A stretch of 64,000 nt of DNA from JAMXLO01 sp963832895 (lineage in GTDB: Bacteria; Pseudomonadota; Alphaproteobacteria; Acetobacterales; Acetobacteraceae), in assembly GCA_963832895.1 (NCBI GenBank), contig CAWHVQ010000024.1:280719-344718 (forward strand), in the 5' to 3' direction. Under the pieces are notes generated by a model. That model made no database searches and was not told the origin of the DNA. It saw only the letters and a list, made by a program, of their open reading frames with translations. This document shows positions 55,118 to 63,799 of this stretch, one piece after another. How positions within the stretch are numbered: the stretch's first letter is position 1; each line of letters opens with the position of its first letter. A program made the translations under genes and the position numbers.

Positions 55118-57601
55118 ATGCATTTTCTAACATCTGAGGCCCCGACAGGTTCCGGGAAAACTCGCGCTGCGACAACATTCTCATGTGAGCGGATACCGCG
55201 TAACGTCAAGTCAGCGATCATGCAGCCCACCATCCGCCTATGCAAACAATCGCGGAGCGATGCACGCAAGCGGTATCCGGTCCTGAAGCCGAAGACCAGA
55301 TCGATCGTCTCGCAACCGGGTATGGATGATAAGGTCGCGCATCGCATCACCGAGTATCTCAATCAGCGCGATGAGACCGGCGACCTGCTGCTCCTGACCC
55401 ACGCGGGGTTTCTTCGCACCGAGTATTGGCATCGCGCGAAAGACTGGCATCTGTTCGTCGATGAGGCACCGGACATCGGATATTATCGCAAGTTTCGCCT
55501 GAAAGACCATCATTACGAGTTGACCCGCCTATTCCGTGCCATCCCCTGCCGCGCCAGCGAGCGATATAGCGTCCTGGAAGCCCGCGATCATGGGCGACTG
55601 CAATTGGTACTCGACCGATTGCGCGAGGATGAAATCCATGAGGCGTTCGCCGACCTCACCTCGCGGCTCGTCAGTTCCCACTGGGACTTGTACGTAGACC
55701 GCGAGCGGTTTGCCGCCTTCGAGCGCGGTGACACCTACGAACTGGAAGTGCATGGTTTGCTCAGTCCATCGATCTTCGAGCAATTCGCCACCGTCACGTT
55801 GATGGCCGCGAATTTGCGCGACACCATCATATATCGGTACTTTGAGAGACTTGGCTGCACCTTTGACGATCATCGGTTCATCAACGACAATCTGCTATAC
55901 CGCGAGCATACCAACGGTTGGCGACTGATCATCAAATACCTGTGCGCGCGCAAGTGGAGCAAGACTTTGCGCGATCAGGTTCTGCACAAGCCCAATGATG
56001 AAGACGATGCGGAAGACGACACGATCTCGCTAGGGCAGTTGTATTTGCAGCTATGCCATGAGGAAGCGACGAAGCACTCACAGAAATCGCCACTGTGGAT
56101 CGGCAATAACGACCTCGGCGATGACGAGTTCGATGGCGTGCGCTTGTCGAACGTGCCACACGGGATGAACAACCTGCAAGACCACGACGTGTGCTGCATC
56201 ATGTCGGCACTCAATCCGCCGCAAGCCCACCGCGTGTTCCTCCAAGAGATGTGCGGTATGACCGAACGCGAGATACGCCGCGCGATCCTATCACAGACGG
56301 CATACCAATCCTGCGGTCGCGGCATCCTTCGCAACCCAAACAGCACCGGCACCTTCCTTCTCATCGTGCCCGACCGGGATACCGCCGAAGACATCGCCCG
56401 CTACTATCCCGGCTGCCAGATCGAGGGACTGATCACGGAGTACAAGGTGCCAAGAGGGCGTGGCCGTCCGCCCATATATGAATCAGATGCGGCGCGGGAA
56501 AACGCCAGACGCGAACAGAACCGACTCCACTCCCAGAGAGTACGCAATAAATCCCTTAATATAGAGTTATCTGCGTACGCGGGTCAGACACCTGATGAAG
56601 CAAGGACATCAGCCGTCCATATCCTCAATGATTGGGCGGAAATCGCACCAGAGCGCAACAACATTGGGGCCTTTGCTTATTCGGAATGGGCGAACACCCA
56701 AGATAAGCACGGACTGGGCGATACCACGTTCCAGCCCATGCCGGACTTCATCGATGAATTGCGTCGCCGACAAGCGATTACCCATAGGTCCAAGAATGCC
56801 AACATCCTGCTTAGTCCAACCATCTTCGCTCACGACGTGCTACCCGACAACATGACTGCTGCGGGCATTGAATTGAACGTCACGGCACGCGCCAAGGATA
56901 ACGCCGTGGTGTGTCGAGGCTTCGTGCTGGACATGGAACATGGTGACATGACGCCTGATGACTTTGCCAACCTGTTCCCCGAAATGGAGTTCGTCGCTTA
57001 CTCTTCGTGGTCCCACACACCAACTGCGCCACGATACCGCATCGCAATTCCATCCACCCACTACGTCCCAGCCGCCATTCACACACTCATATTGCAGACC
57101 ATCCGCCGGCATATTGAAGCCGCTGGATGGGGCAACAAACATGCGGGTGGACCGAAACACGGCATTGATACCGGCAAATTGCAAGAGGCTGCTATGTTCT
57201 ATTGGCCATGCCATCGCCCACACGCCTTCCTCATACACCAGCACGATGGCCGCGAGCCGCTCAACCCATATGAATGGGTCAGTCTGATGCCCGACGATCT
57301 GCTTGTCACAGCCACACCGCCAGAAGCGAGGGTCTCAGCCACGTCGCACGCTTGCGTAGCATCGGGGGACAGCGAATGCAGTGTTGCCCAGGCGACCGAG
57401 TATTGGCGCGAGCATGGCTGCGTGAAAGGTGCAGGACGAACCCAGTTGTGGTTCCTTGCCAAGCGCTTGCGCCAATCCGGGTGCAGCGACAGCCAGATGC
57501 GCGGAATATTGTGGGAGCAGGCGCGCTACGCAACCAATCCCAAGGAACGGCGCAGCGAGATCGATGGACTGATCGCCGACACCGGGATGTTGGCCGCTTG
57601 A
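55118..57601 (+). CDS. Helicase-primase fusion (SF2-type P-loop domain plus AEP primase)
   Basis: 827 residues. The start is fixed: an in-frame stop lies 12 bases upstream, so Walker A (APTGSGKT) begins at residue 8; 'FVDEAPD' near 112-118 is a DEAx-type motif II. The middle part has 'SQTAYQSCGRGILRN' like the final helicase motif and a basic, AT-hook-like 'PRGRGRPP'. Residues ~600-650 form an archaeo-eukaryotic primase core: 'VLDMEHGDM' (Asp606, Glu608), 'SSWSHTP' (His ~632) and 'PRYRIAIP'. The last ~60 residues are PriCT-like. Likely the element's replication initiator. Confidence 0.78.
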   Translation: MHFLTSEAPTGSGKTRAATTFSCERIPRNVKSAIMQPTIRLCKQSRSDARKRYPVLKPKTRSIVSQPGMDDKVAHRITEYLNQRDETGDLLLLTHAGFLRTEYWHRAKDWHLFVDEAPDIGYYRKFRLKDHHYELTRLFRAIPCRASERYSVLEARDHGRLQLVLDRLREDEIHEAFADLTSRLVSSHWDLYVDRERFAAFERGDTYELEVHGLLSPSIFEQFATVTLMAANLRDTIIYRYFERLGCTFDDHRFINDNLLYREHTNGWRLIIKYLCARKWSKTLRDQVLHKPNDEDDAEDDTISLGQLYLQLCHEEATKHSQKSPLWIGNNDLGDDEFDGVRLSNVPHGMNNLQDHDVCCIMSALNPPQAHRVFLQEMCGMTEREIRRAILSQTAYQSCGRGILRNPNSTGTFLLIVPDRDTAEDIARYYPGCQIEGLITEYKVPRGRGRPPIYESDAARENARREQNRLHSQRVRNKSLNIELSAYAGQTPDEARTSAVHILNDWAEIAPERNNIGAFAYSEWANTQDKHGLGDTTFQPMPDFIDELRRRQAITHRSKNANILLSPTIFAHDVLPDNMTAAGIELNVTARAKDNAVVCRGFVLDMEHGDMTPDDFANLFPEMEFVAYSSWSHTPTAPRYRIAIPSTHYVPAAIHTLILQTIRRHIEAAGWGNKHAGGPKHGIDTGKLQEAAMFYWPCHRPHAFLIHQHDGREPLNPYEWVSLMPDDLLVTATPPEARVSATSHACVASGDSECSVAQATEYWREHGCVKGAGRTQLWFLAKRLRQSGCSDSQMRGILWEQARYATNPKERRSEIDGLIADTGMLAA

Positions 57602-58114
57602 GCCGCCTCGCCGGGGACGCGCACTTCTTGTGATAGTGCCGAGTGGAGCGCGCGCTGTGCGCGGGAGCGAATGCACCGGGCGAGCGGCGGCAGTCATCGG
57701 CTGCTGCGCGCCTCGGCCCTCCTGCATCATTCAGGAAAGCAAGACCCCCCACCACTTCTTCATTGAATACGTCGTTCGTTTGTGCCGACTGCGATTGTCG
57801 ATGCGGGGTGCCTGTCCCGGCACGCCGATGTGTTCCTTGCCGGAATTTGCGCCGACCACCTCGTCGAGGGCTTGCGGGCGGCAGGATTGCTCGTGATACG
57901 GCCGGAGCAATGGCGCCTACATCCGTGATGGGGCAAATCTGAAGGCAATTATGCACGTGGCCCATATCGTCCGCTGCTAGGTATTCGCTCCTGTTGCCGT
58001 CATGGACGCTGCAAACACACTGGCTGCCACGCCATCCCCAAGCTGAAAGAGGCTAGGGGGCTAGGTTCGCAAAGGCGGTGATGGTATCATGGACGATCTA
58101 ATGGATTCATCATC
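57602..58114. other. Intergenic region after the primase
   Basis: About 510 bases. One plausible tiny gene (57763-57942) is listed separately. I see no terminator hairpin with a T run or repeat family member. Confidence 0.35.
57763..57942 (+). CDS. Possible small Cys-rich protein
   Basis: 59 residues if started at TTG 57763: 'FVCADCDCRCGVPVPARRCVPCRNLRR'. CxxC and CxxC pairs 12 residues apart suggest a zinc knuckle. No ribosome-binding site, and the start is uncertain. Confidence 0.35.
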   Translation: MNTSFVCADCDCRCGVPVPARRCVPCRNLRRPPRRGLAGGRIARDTAGAMAPTSVMGQI

Positions 58115-58603
58115 ATGCCAAACTTGACCGTGAACGAACTCATCGAGGAACGCAACGCACGGGAACTAAGCGAAACGCAGTTGGATGACCAACTCAAGCT
58201 GCGGCACAAAGAGGAACTCGCCGAGTTCAAACAGCGTCTCGATCAGTTTCAATTGGCGGACTGGCACGTCCCGACGATCCTCAATCGAATCAAGCGTGCG
58301 TTTGAGCAAGGCGAGACCGAGCTAATGTTCACGTCCTTTCCGAGCAGCTTCTGCTCCGATAGCGGTCGCGCCATCAACACCTCTGGCGAACCGCCGATCA
58401 ATGAGCCTACGGACGCTACAGTGCATGAACCCGTGTGGCTGATAACGCTGCCAAGAGGCGTTCTGACGATTTATACGTACTGGAAGGAGAACCTACAGTC
58501 GGGAGGCTTTGGGTTCTCGGCGCGTATCATCAACTACCCAGACGGCAAGCCGGGGGATGTGGGTCTGTTTTTGTCATGGCCGAAGGCAGCCGTGGAAAAA
58601 TAG
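58115..58603 (+). CDS. Protein of unknown function
   Basis: 162 residues. The N-terminal ~45 are charged and helical, probably coiled coil ('NARELSETQLDDQLKLRHKEELAEFKQRLDQF'); the remainder is mixed, with a strand-like 'PVWLITLPRGVLTIYTYWKENLQSGGFGFSARII'. Clean coding frame, no family recognised. It is the last intact gene that may belong to the integrative element. Confidence 0.6.
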   Translation: MPNLTVNELIEERNARELSETQLDDQLKLRHKEELAEFKQRLDQFQLADWHVPTILNRIKRAFEQGETELMFTSFPSSFCSDSGRAINTSGEPPINEPTDATVHEPVWLITLPRGVLTIYTYWKENLQSGGFGFSARIINYPDGKPGDVGLFLSWPKAAVEK

Positions 58604-58793
58604 TCGATCAGAGTGTTGCACCTCGAAGACTTAGAGTGTGCTTCGAAGGCCATACTGGACGGCTGCCAATGCGGCGCGGTCCGGTACGAGAATCACTCAA
58701 CCGCCAATCAAGGTGGGAGAGCCGCCAGGAACGCTTGCAAACTGGAGACCCATCCCAACGTCGATGATCGTTACCGAGCAAGGTCGCGATGCT

Positions 58794-59642
58794 TCAGTTA
58801 GCTGCGCGTGCCATTGGACAGTGAACAAGGCTGCGTCGGCGAAATTGGGCCGGCAGTGTGGCGCGGAATTGGTCCAGCAACATGTTCGTTTGCGTAATCT
58901 CATCTAACTGCGGGAAGTGACCGGTATCCTCGATGATTTCGATCCGGACGGACGACGGGATGCGGGTCCGAAGCATGTCCAGATATGGCGTGGTCTGCCC
59001 CCTTGCTCATGGGATGACGCTCGCGCTTTTCGTTGCTGTAGATGGTCTGCAAGGCCATGACCGGCACTCGCAGATCGACCAGGGAGGTCGTGAGGCGGCC
59101 CACGTCGTAGCGCAGCATGTCCAGCAGCAGCTTCTCTCCGATCGATCGCGGTAGGCGTTCGGCGCGTTGGGCGACGGAGGCCACCACAGCCGCGCTGCTC
59201 TTCGCGGTAAACATCTCCTGGAACCAGCGTCGGATGAGGACCTCGAAGCCGCTAGGCGTGGCGAAGGTTTGCTTGAGCACGGTTTCCATGGCAGGGGCGA
59301 ATTGGCTGCCATCGACGAGGATGACGCCGGCCGTGTGGGCTGGTGCCTGCAAGGCGGCTTCGACAACGACCCGACATCCCATGCTGTGGCCGATCAGCAA
59401 GGCAGGAGGCAAGGCGAGTGCCTGCATGACTTCCGCAACATCAGCCCGTATCGCTCGATGGAGCATTCCGCCGCCGTTCTTGGGCTTGCGCTATGTCCAC
59501 GCAGATCGACGGCGACTGTCTGGTGGCGCGGTGAAAGGTGGGCAACCTGCGCGGCCCAGTCGCTGTGCGCACAGCCGAAGCCATGGACGAACACGGCCGC
59601 CGGGCGGCCTCGGCCTGTGACGACGTGGTGGATGAGTGGCAT
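58794..59642 (-). pseudogene. Alpha/beta hydrolase, at least two frameshifts
   Basis: Three frames join into one hydrolase. Start at 59642: 'MPLIHHVVTGRGRPAAVFVHGFGCAHSDWAAQV' (oxyanion HG). After about 59,450 another frame: 'ALALPPALLIGHSMGCRVVVEAAL' (nucleophile Ser in GHSMG). After about 59,010 a third frame: 'MLRTRIPSSVRIEIIEDTGHFPQLDEI' (catalytic His). Full family length if repaired. Probably an esterase, lactonase or dehalogenase-type enzyme; substrate unknown. Confidence 0.75.
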
Positions 59643-59843
59643 TTCCTGCTCGCTGTGAATTGCCCACCGAGGGTAGTCGTCATGGAGCGTCGGTGGAATG
59701 CCGACGACGCTGAGATGTGTCTGTGCAACTACGCCATACTCAGAACGAGGCCATCGGCAGCCGGGCCACGGCTCCGCGTCGAGAGGGGCGTGTTTGACGT
59801 TACCGCTTGATAGAGTGCGCCTCGGATACCAGCAGCGGAGGAC

Positions 59844-60268
59844 ATGATGGCGACGCGCAAAATGGCGCTCTGCTTCGCCTTATCTGGACTAACTGCGACA
59901 GCCATCGGCTCAAACCCCGCCCGCACCAGAGAATTGGTCAGCAATTGGCCGCGTGACCCAAACGATCACCGGCCGCGTGACGTTCACGCCGTCCGAAATC
60001 ACGTTTCAGAACGGAAAGTCGCTACCGCTGGTCCGAGGCGGCCAGATGCTGTTCAGGCCCGAGGCAAAGAAAAGGAAGGTCATGGCTGACCTCTACAAGG
60101 TCACATCGCCAGACGATCCGGTTCTTCAGAACGGGAATAAGCTGTGCAAGGGAAAGCCGATCGCCTATCTGATCGTGTGGAAGTCTGAGAAGGTCGGCAA
60201 CGAGACCGAACCGCGTACTTTGGCGCCATTCTCCGGGCAGAAACTCAACGCTGGCTCGCCCGACGACT
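59844..60268 (+). pseudogene. Small exported protein, frameshifted and split by an IS
   Basis: The signal-peptide frame from ATG 59844 (MMATRKMALCFALSGLTATA) changes near 59,905 to the frame 'QTPPAPENWSAIGRVTQ' and 'GRVTFTPSEITFQNGKSLPLV'. The 3' end is cut at 60,268 by the ISAs1 insertion; as it stands it runs 26 bases into the IS, stopping at 60,294. Removing the IS and one target copy gives the original end 'GSPDDCGRYTYDAGPH' with the stop at 61,593-61,595. Function unknown. Confidence 0.65.
60259..60268. repeat. Target-site duplication, left copy
   Basis: CCCGACGACT directly before the left inverted repeat; identical to 61551-61560. Confidence 0.9.
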
Positions 60269-61550
60269 CAGGGCAGTTCAACGCTCTCAACTGACATTCC
60301 ACTTGAGCAGGGCATCGGCGCCGGCGAGAGCTGCGGCGTATCTATCCTGGCTGAAGGTTGAGGTCTGATTGCGCCGCAGAATGTTGTAGGCGAAGGAGCG
60401 CAGCCGGGCGGAGACCCTGGCTTATGGCGGATGCGGGACTTTTCTTCGTGGAAGGTGACATCGCGGGTGTAGTGCAGCCGGTTTTCGATGTGCCAGTGGC
60501 ATCGGATGGGCGGCAGCGCGGCATGCCGAAATGGAGAATTGGCCACATAGTATGCCACCTCCGACGTGCTGCTCCACAGGCCGGTCTTCGCATCTCGATG
60601 CAGCACATCGTCGGGTGACGCGAAGGATACGCTTGATCAGCGGCTGCCATTCGGTTCGGGCCACGGCGCGGGCGGCGCTGAACACGTCGGCGGTCTGGTC
60701 TCGTGCCGGCCGCGTCGGTGGTGACCGTGGTGTTGCTGCTGGCGGGGTTTTGGGATCGCAGGCGGCTTGGCCGGGTTGCAGCAGGGTGGATTGATTATCC
60801 TTCAGTTGAAGATCAGCCGGGCCTGCGCCTGCGCGGCGGCCTCGAAGGTTTTTTTTGGCAGTGCATGGCATCGAGCGTGACGATGCAGTGTGCGACCTGC
60901 AATTCATTGAGCAACACCTGGGCTGCGGGGATTTCGTTGTATTTCTCCTCGATATCGATATGCGCCAGGACCATGCCGGACCCGATGTCGAATGCGTGCA
61001 GCACCTGCGCCGCCTTGCGGTCATTGAAGTTGTCGAAGCTTTGCCGGAGCGTACTTGTATTCAGCCAGATGCTGCGGCGCGATGGATCGGCTGCGGCATC
61101 CCGCAGACCAGCGGCGTGCCGGCGGAAGACCTGCTCGACCTGCTGTGGATCGAGGCCCTGAAGGATATAGCGAAGGGCGGTATGCGCCGGCGCGCGCTTC
61201 CAGTGCAGACCAAAGGCGGCGTTCACCGGCGACGATGCACTTGATGAAGGTCTCGATGGAACGAAAGGATTACCCCCGGTGACGACGGCGAGGATCGAGA
61301 ACAGCAAACATAGGGCAGTTTGTAGAGCTTGCCTTCGGCTCGGCGTGGTTCGGGGACCTGCCGAGGATGGCGAGGAACTGATCGAACTATCGCATGGCAA
61401 CCTGCTGGCGTGTCGGTTGCCACCCATGGATTCAGATATTTTGCCGCGCCGGAATCCGCACCCCGGGGTTTGCTCGCATATTTTGCTCAACTGTGGCGCC
61501 AAGGACTTGACCTTGTCACCTTCAAATGTATAGAGCGTTGAACAGCCCTG
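60269..61550 (-). mobile_element. ISAs1-family insertion sequence (1,282 bp, complete ends)
   Basis: Left end CAGGGCAGTTCAACGCTCT (60269-60287) and right end, read inward, CAGGGCTGTTCAACGCTCT (61550-61532): 18 of 19 bases match. Both ends are bordered by the same 10-bp target duplication. The interior encodes an ISAs1-type transposase on the minus strand, now in several frames. Confidence 0.92.
60287..61400 (-). pseudogene. ISAs1-family transposase, several frameshifts
   Basis: Recognisable pieces from N to C: 'LLFSILAVVTGGNPF', 'NAAFGLHWKRAPAHTALRYILQGLDPQQVEQVFRRHAAGL', 'FDNFNDRKAAQVLHAFDIGSGMVLAHIDIEEKYNEIPAAQVLLNEL' (DDE-type core), 'IVTLDAMHCQKK', 'CHWHIENRLHYTRDVTFHEEKSRIR', and the C-terminal 'LLKWNVS' ending in TGA at 60287-60289. 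The pieces lie in at least three frames, so no full transposase can be made from the sequence as given. Confidence 0.88.
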
Positions 61551-61560
61551 CCCGACGACT
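61551..61560. repeat. Target-site duplication, right copy
   Basis: CCCGACGACT directly after the right inverted repeat; pairs with 60259-60268. Confidence 0.9.
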
Positions 61561-61738
61561 GCGGGCGCTATACTTACGACGCCGGTCCACATTGAAGCAA
61601 ACGTCGGCGTGGATCGCGAGGGGTGTTGGGTTTGGAGGTTGGCAAGCCTGTGCCGATTGGCGGGTGCCCGTTGGTGACCTCATTCATTTCCGCTAACCTC
61701 GTAGTGTCACGACATCCTCTTGGACGGAGGTGTGCCAT

Positions 61739-62126
61739 ATGCCATTCGACAATCCGCATCAGACGCCTTACGGCGATCTCGAACTTCTGATCGAAGCTCG
61801 TGGTCGCATCTCCAGCAGAGAGGCATGGGTTCGCGGCCATTTCCGAAAAGGCGGGCGTTACTGTCTTGTGGCCGCGCTATCGTTGACGTGCGGCAGTCGC
61901 AGTTTTGGCCTGCCGAACTGAACGGAACTACGGCTATCTAGGCTGATTGCCATGCAGATGCCGTCCGACGCGCCATTTTGGATTCGATACAGGTTCATGC
62001 CGGCTAGACGGCGCCTCATAGCGTTCAATGATGATCTGTTCACTCACCATGAGGATGTGATCGCCTTTATTTGACCGAGCGATCGAGCATTTGGCGAGTG
62101 CTGCACCGGTCTTCGTCGCCGCCTGA
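61739..62126 (+). pseudogene. DUF6197-like protein, two frameshifts
   Basis: The ATG at 61739 follows GGACGGAGG. The first frame 'MPFDNPHQTPYGDLELLIEARGRISSREAWVRG' and 'LVAALSLTCGSRSFGLPN' stops at 61919-61921; another frame continues 'RLSRLIAMQMPSDAPFWIRYRFMPARRRLIAFNDD' and a third ends 'FDRAIEHLASAAPVFVAA'. Together they give the usual DUF6197 length of about 130 residues. Function of the family unknown. Confidence 0.65.
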
Positions 62127-62170
62127 TCAGGCGACCCGGCAGCGGTATCGCCAAGTGCCGAAAGCGTAGT

Positions 62171-63079
62171 GTGAAGCCTCTCTATGAGAGCGTTGGCGAT
62201 ATCGTCCGACTAATTTACGACATGCGCATCGAGGGATCGCCCGTCCTCGATGTAGGTACCAACTTTCCCTCGGCTGCACAGTTCTCCTCCGCGTGGCGGA
62301 GCATCGCTGATGAGGCGCGGGCGGTGGCACAGCAAATGCACCGAGTGCCACGCTTCCACGAGATCATGCGTGAGCAGACATCGATCTCGGCGAACGATAT
62401 GCGCGATTGGCGAATGTTCATCCTGAAGGTGTACGGCGCCGAGTTCCCGCACAACATGGCGGTGTGCCCCACCCTTGCCGCATTGGTGACAGCAAGTCCC
62501 GACGTGCTCTCGGCCTCCATCTCATTCCTGGCGCCGGGCAAGCATATCCCGGAGCATCGCGGGCCGTTTCGCGGCGTGCTGCGCTTCTACCTCGGACCGT
62601 TTATGCCACTCGCGGCTGACGGGCGCCCTGCGGCGCTCTTGAAGGTTGCTGGCACGGATTACCGACTCGCCCACGGCGAATATCTGTTGTGGGACGATAC
62701 GTTTCCCCACGAGGTAACCAATGACAGCGACGAGGTCCGAACGGTGCTGTTGCTGGATGTGTGGCGGCGCGGCATGCCGCTCGACATGCGGCTTCGGTCG
62801 CACCTGCTGACCTTCATCGTCCGCGTGGATGGCACGTCTTCCGTGGCGTCGGTGAAGCCATTGGCTGACTCAGCACAATCCCGCACTTACCGTTCACAGC
62901 GGTGGGACTGGTTGCTATTCAGCGCGGCTGACTCCCGCCTGGTTTTCCAGGCAAGGCATCTCGGCGTCCACTTGCTCCCTCAGTGTTTCTCAACGCAGGC
63001 CGGAGCGCGCAAATGGGACTGCGAAACACGAAAACACGGGGGGCAATCATGCTCATTGGGAAAGCTGTCATCCTGCTGA
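62171..63079 (+). CDS. Aspartyl/asparaginyl beta-hydroxylase-type dioxygenase (LpxO-like)
   Basis: 302 residues from a GTG start. The double-stranded beta-helix core is clear: 'SISFLAPGKHIPEHRGPFRGVLRFYLG' with the first iron His, and 'YLLWDDTFPHEVTNDSDEVRTVLLLDVWRRGMP' with the second His and the 2-oxoglutarate-binding Arg. Family members hydroxylate Asp/Asn residues or lipid A acyl chains (LpxO). After about residue 250 the sequence no longer looks like the family and overlaps the next gene's start; a frameshift there is possible. Confidence 0.8.
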   Translation: MKPLYESVGDIVRLIYDMRIEGSPVLDVGTNFPSAAQFSSAWRSIADEARAVAQQMHRVPRFHEIMREQTSISANDMRDWRMFILKVYGAEFPHNMAVCPTLAALVTASPDVLSASISFLAPGKHIPEHRGPFRGVLRFYLGPFMPLAADGRPAALLKVAGTDYRLAHGEYLLWDDTFPHEVTNDSDEVRTVLLLDVWRRGMPLDMRLRSHLLTFIVRVDGTSSVASVKPLADSAQSRTYRSQRWDWLLFSAADSRLVFQARHLGVHLLPQCFSTQAGARKWDCETRKHGGQSCSLGKLSSC

Positions 63080-63799
63080 TTTGCGCAGTGGCACTTGTCG
63101 CTTCTGTGGCCGCGCAGCCAGCCCCACCGCCAGCCGCTATCACCCGAACAGTGATCGCCACAACCAAATTGCCGACCGTGACAGAAGCCCCGCTCTATTT
63201 CAGAGCCCTGAGTGTTACCTTACCACCGAGCGAGAAGTGCAGCGTCTCTGCGGCGGGCGGCATGCTCTATCAGATGTCGGGCTCGACTGAAGTTGCAGTC
63301 GATGATCAGGAAGCGACGCTGAAATCTGGAGATGGCGTGTTCATAGCTGCTCGGAGGAAGGGGCCACTGAGGCTGGCAGCGGAGTTCCTTCGACATTCCT
63401 GGACTTCATTCTTGCGCCAGCTACTGACCTTGACCGACCTGTTGAAACCGCACCTGCGGTAGTCAAGGAACTATATCGCACGTCGGCACCGGTCCCGGGC
63501 CTGAAGCCGGGCAATTATGATCTTTAATCTGACGCGGATTACATTCCCGCCGCAGATGCCCTCCAATCCGCCGCACCATCGCTCTGGAGCGGCTCTGCTA
63601 TTACATCGTCTCAGGGATCGGCTCCAACACGGTGGACGGGAAGACGGAGGCGAAGAACAAATCATTGATCTATGAGCCGTTCGACCTCGTCCACCAATGG
63701 GGAAATCCTGCCAGTGAGCCGTTCACCTTCTTAGCGTTCAACATCAACCCGGAGGGCGTCGCCGCCGTGCTTCCAGGCGCACCTGCAAAGACGCCGTAG
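63049..63799 (+). pseudogene. Exported cupin-domain protein, at least two frameshifts
   Basis: Start at ATG 63049: signal peptide 'MLIGKAVILLICAVALVASVAA', then 'VTLPPSEKCSVSAAGGMLYQMSGSTEVAV' (first cupin half). Near 63,375 the frame changes: 'GVPSTFLDFILAPATDLDRPVETAPAVVKELYR'. A further shift after the short 'NLTRITFPPQMPSNPPHHRSGAAL' gives 'YYIVSGIGSNTVDGKTEAKNKSLIYEPFDLVHQWGNP' (second cupin, with the His ligands) and the end 'AAVLPGAPAKTP'. Total 751 bases. Probably a metal-binding bicupin; substrate unknown. Confidence 0.7.

Noticed and set aside
58613..58907. Short plus-strand frames between the unknown protein and the broken hydrolase
   Set aside because: No ribosome site or family; they overlap the hydrolase C-terminal coding segment.
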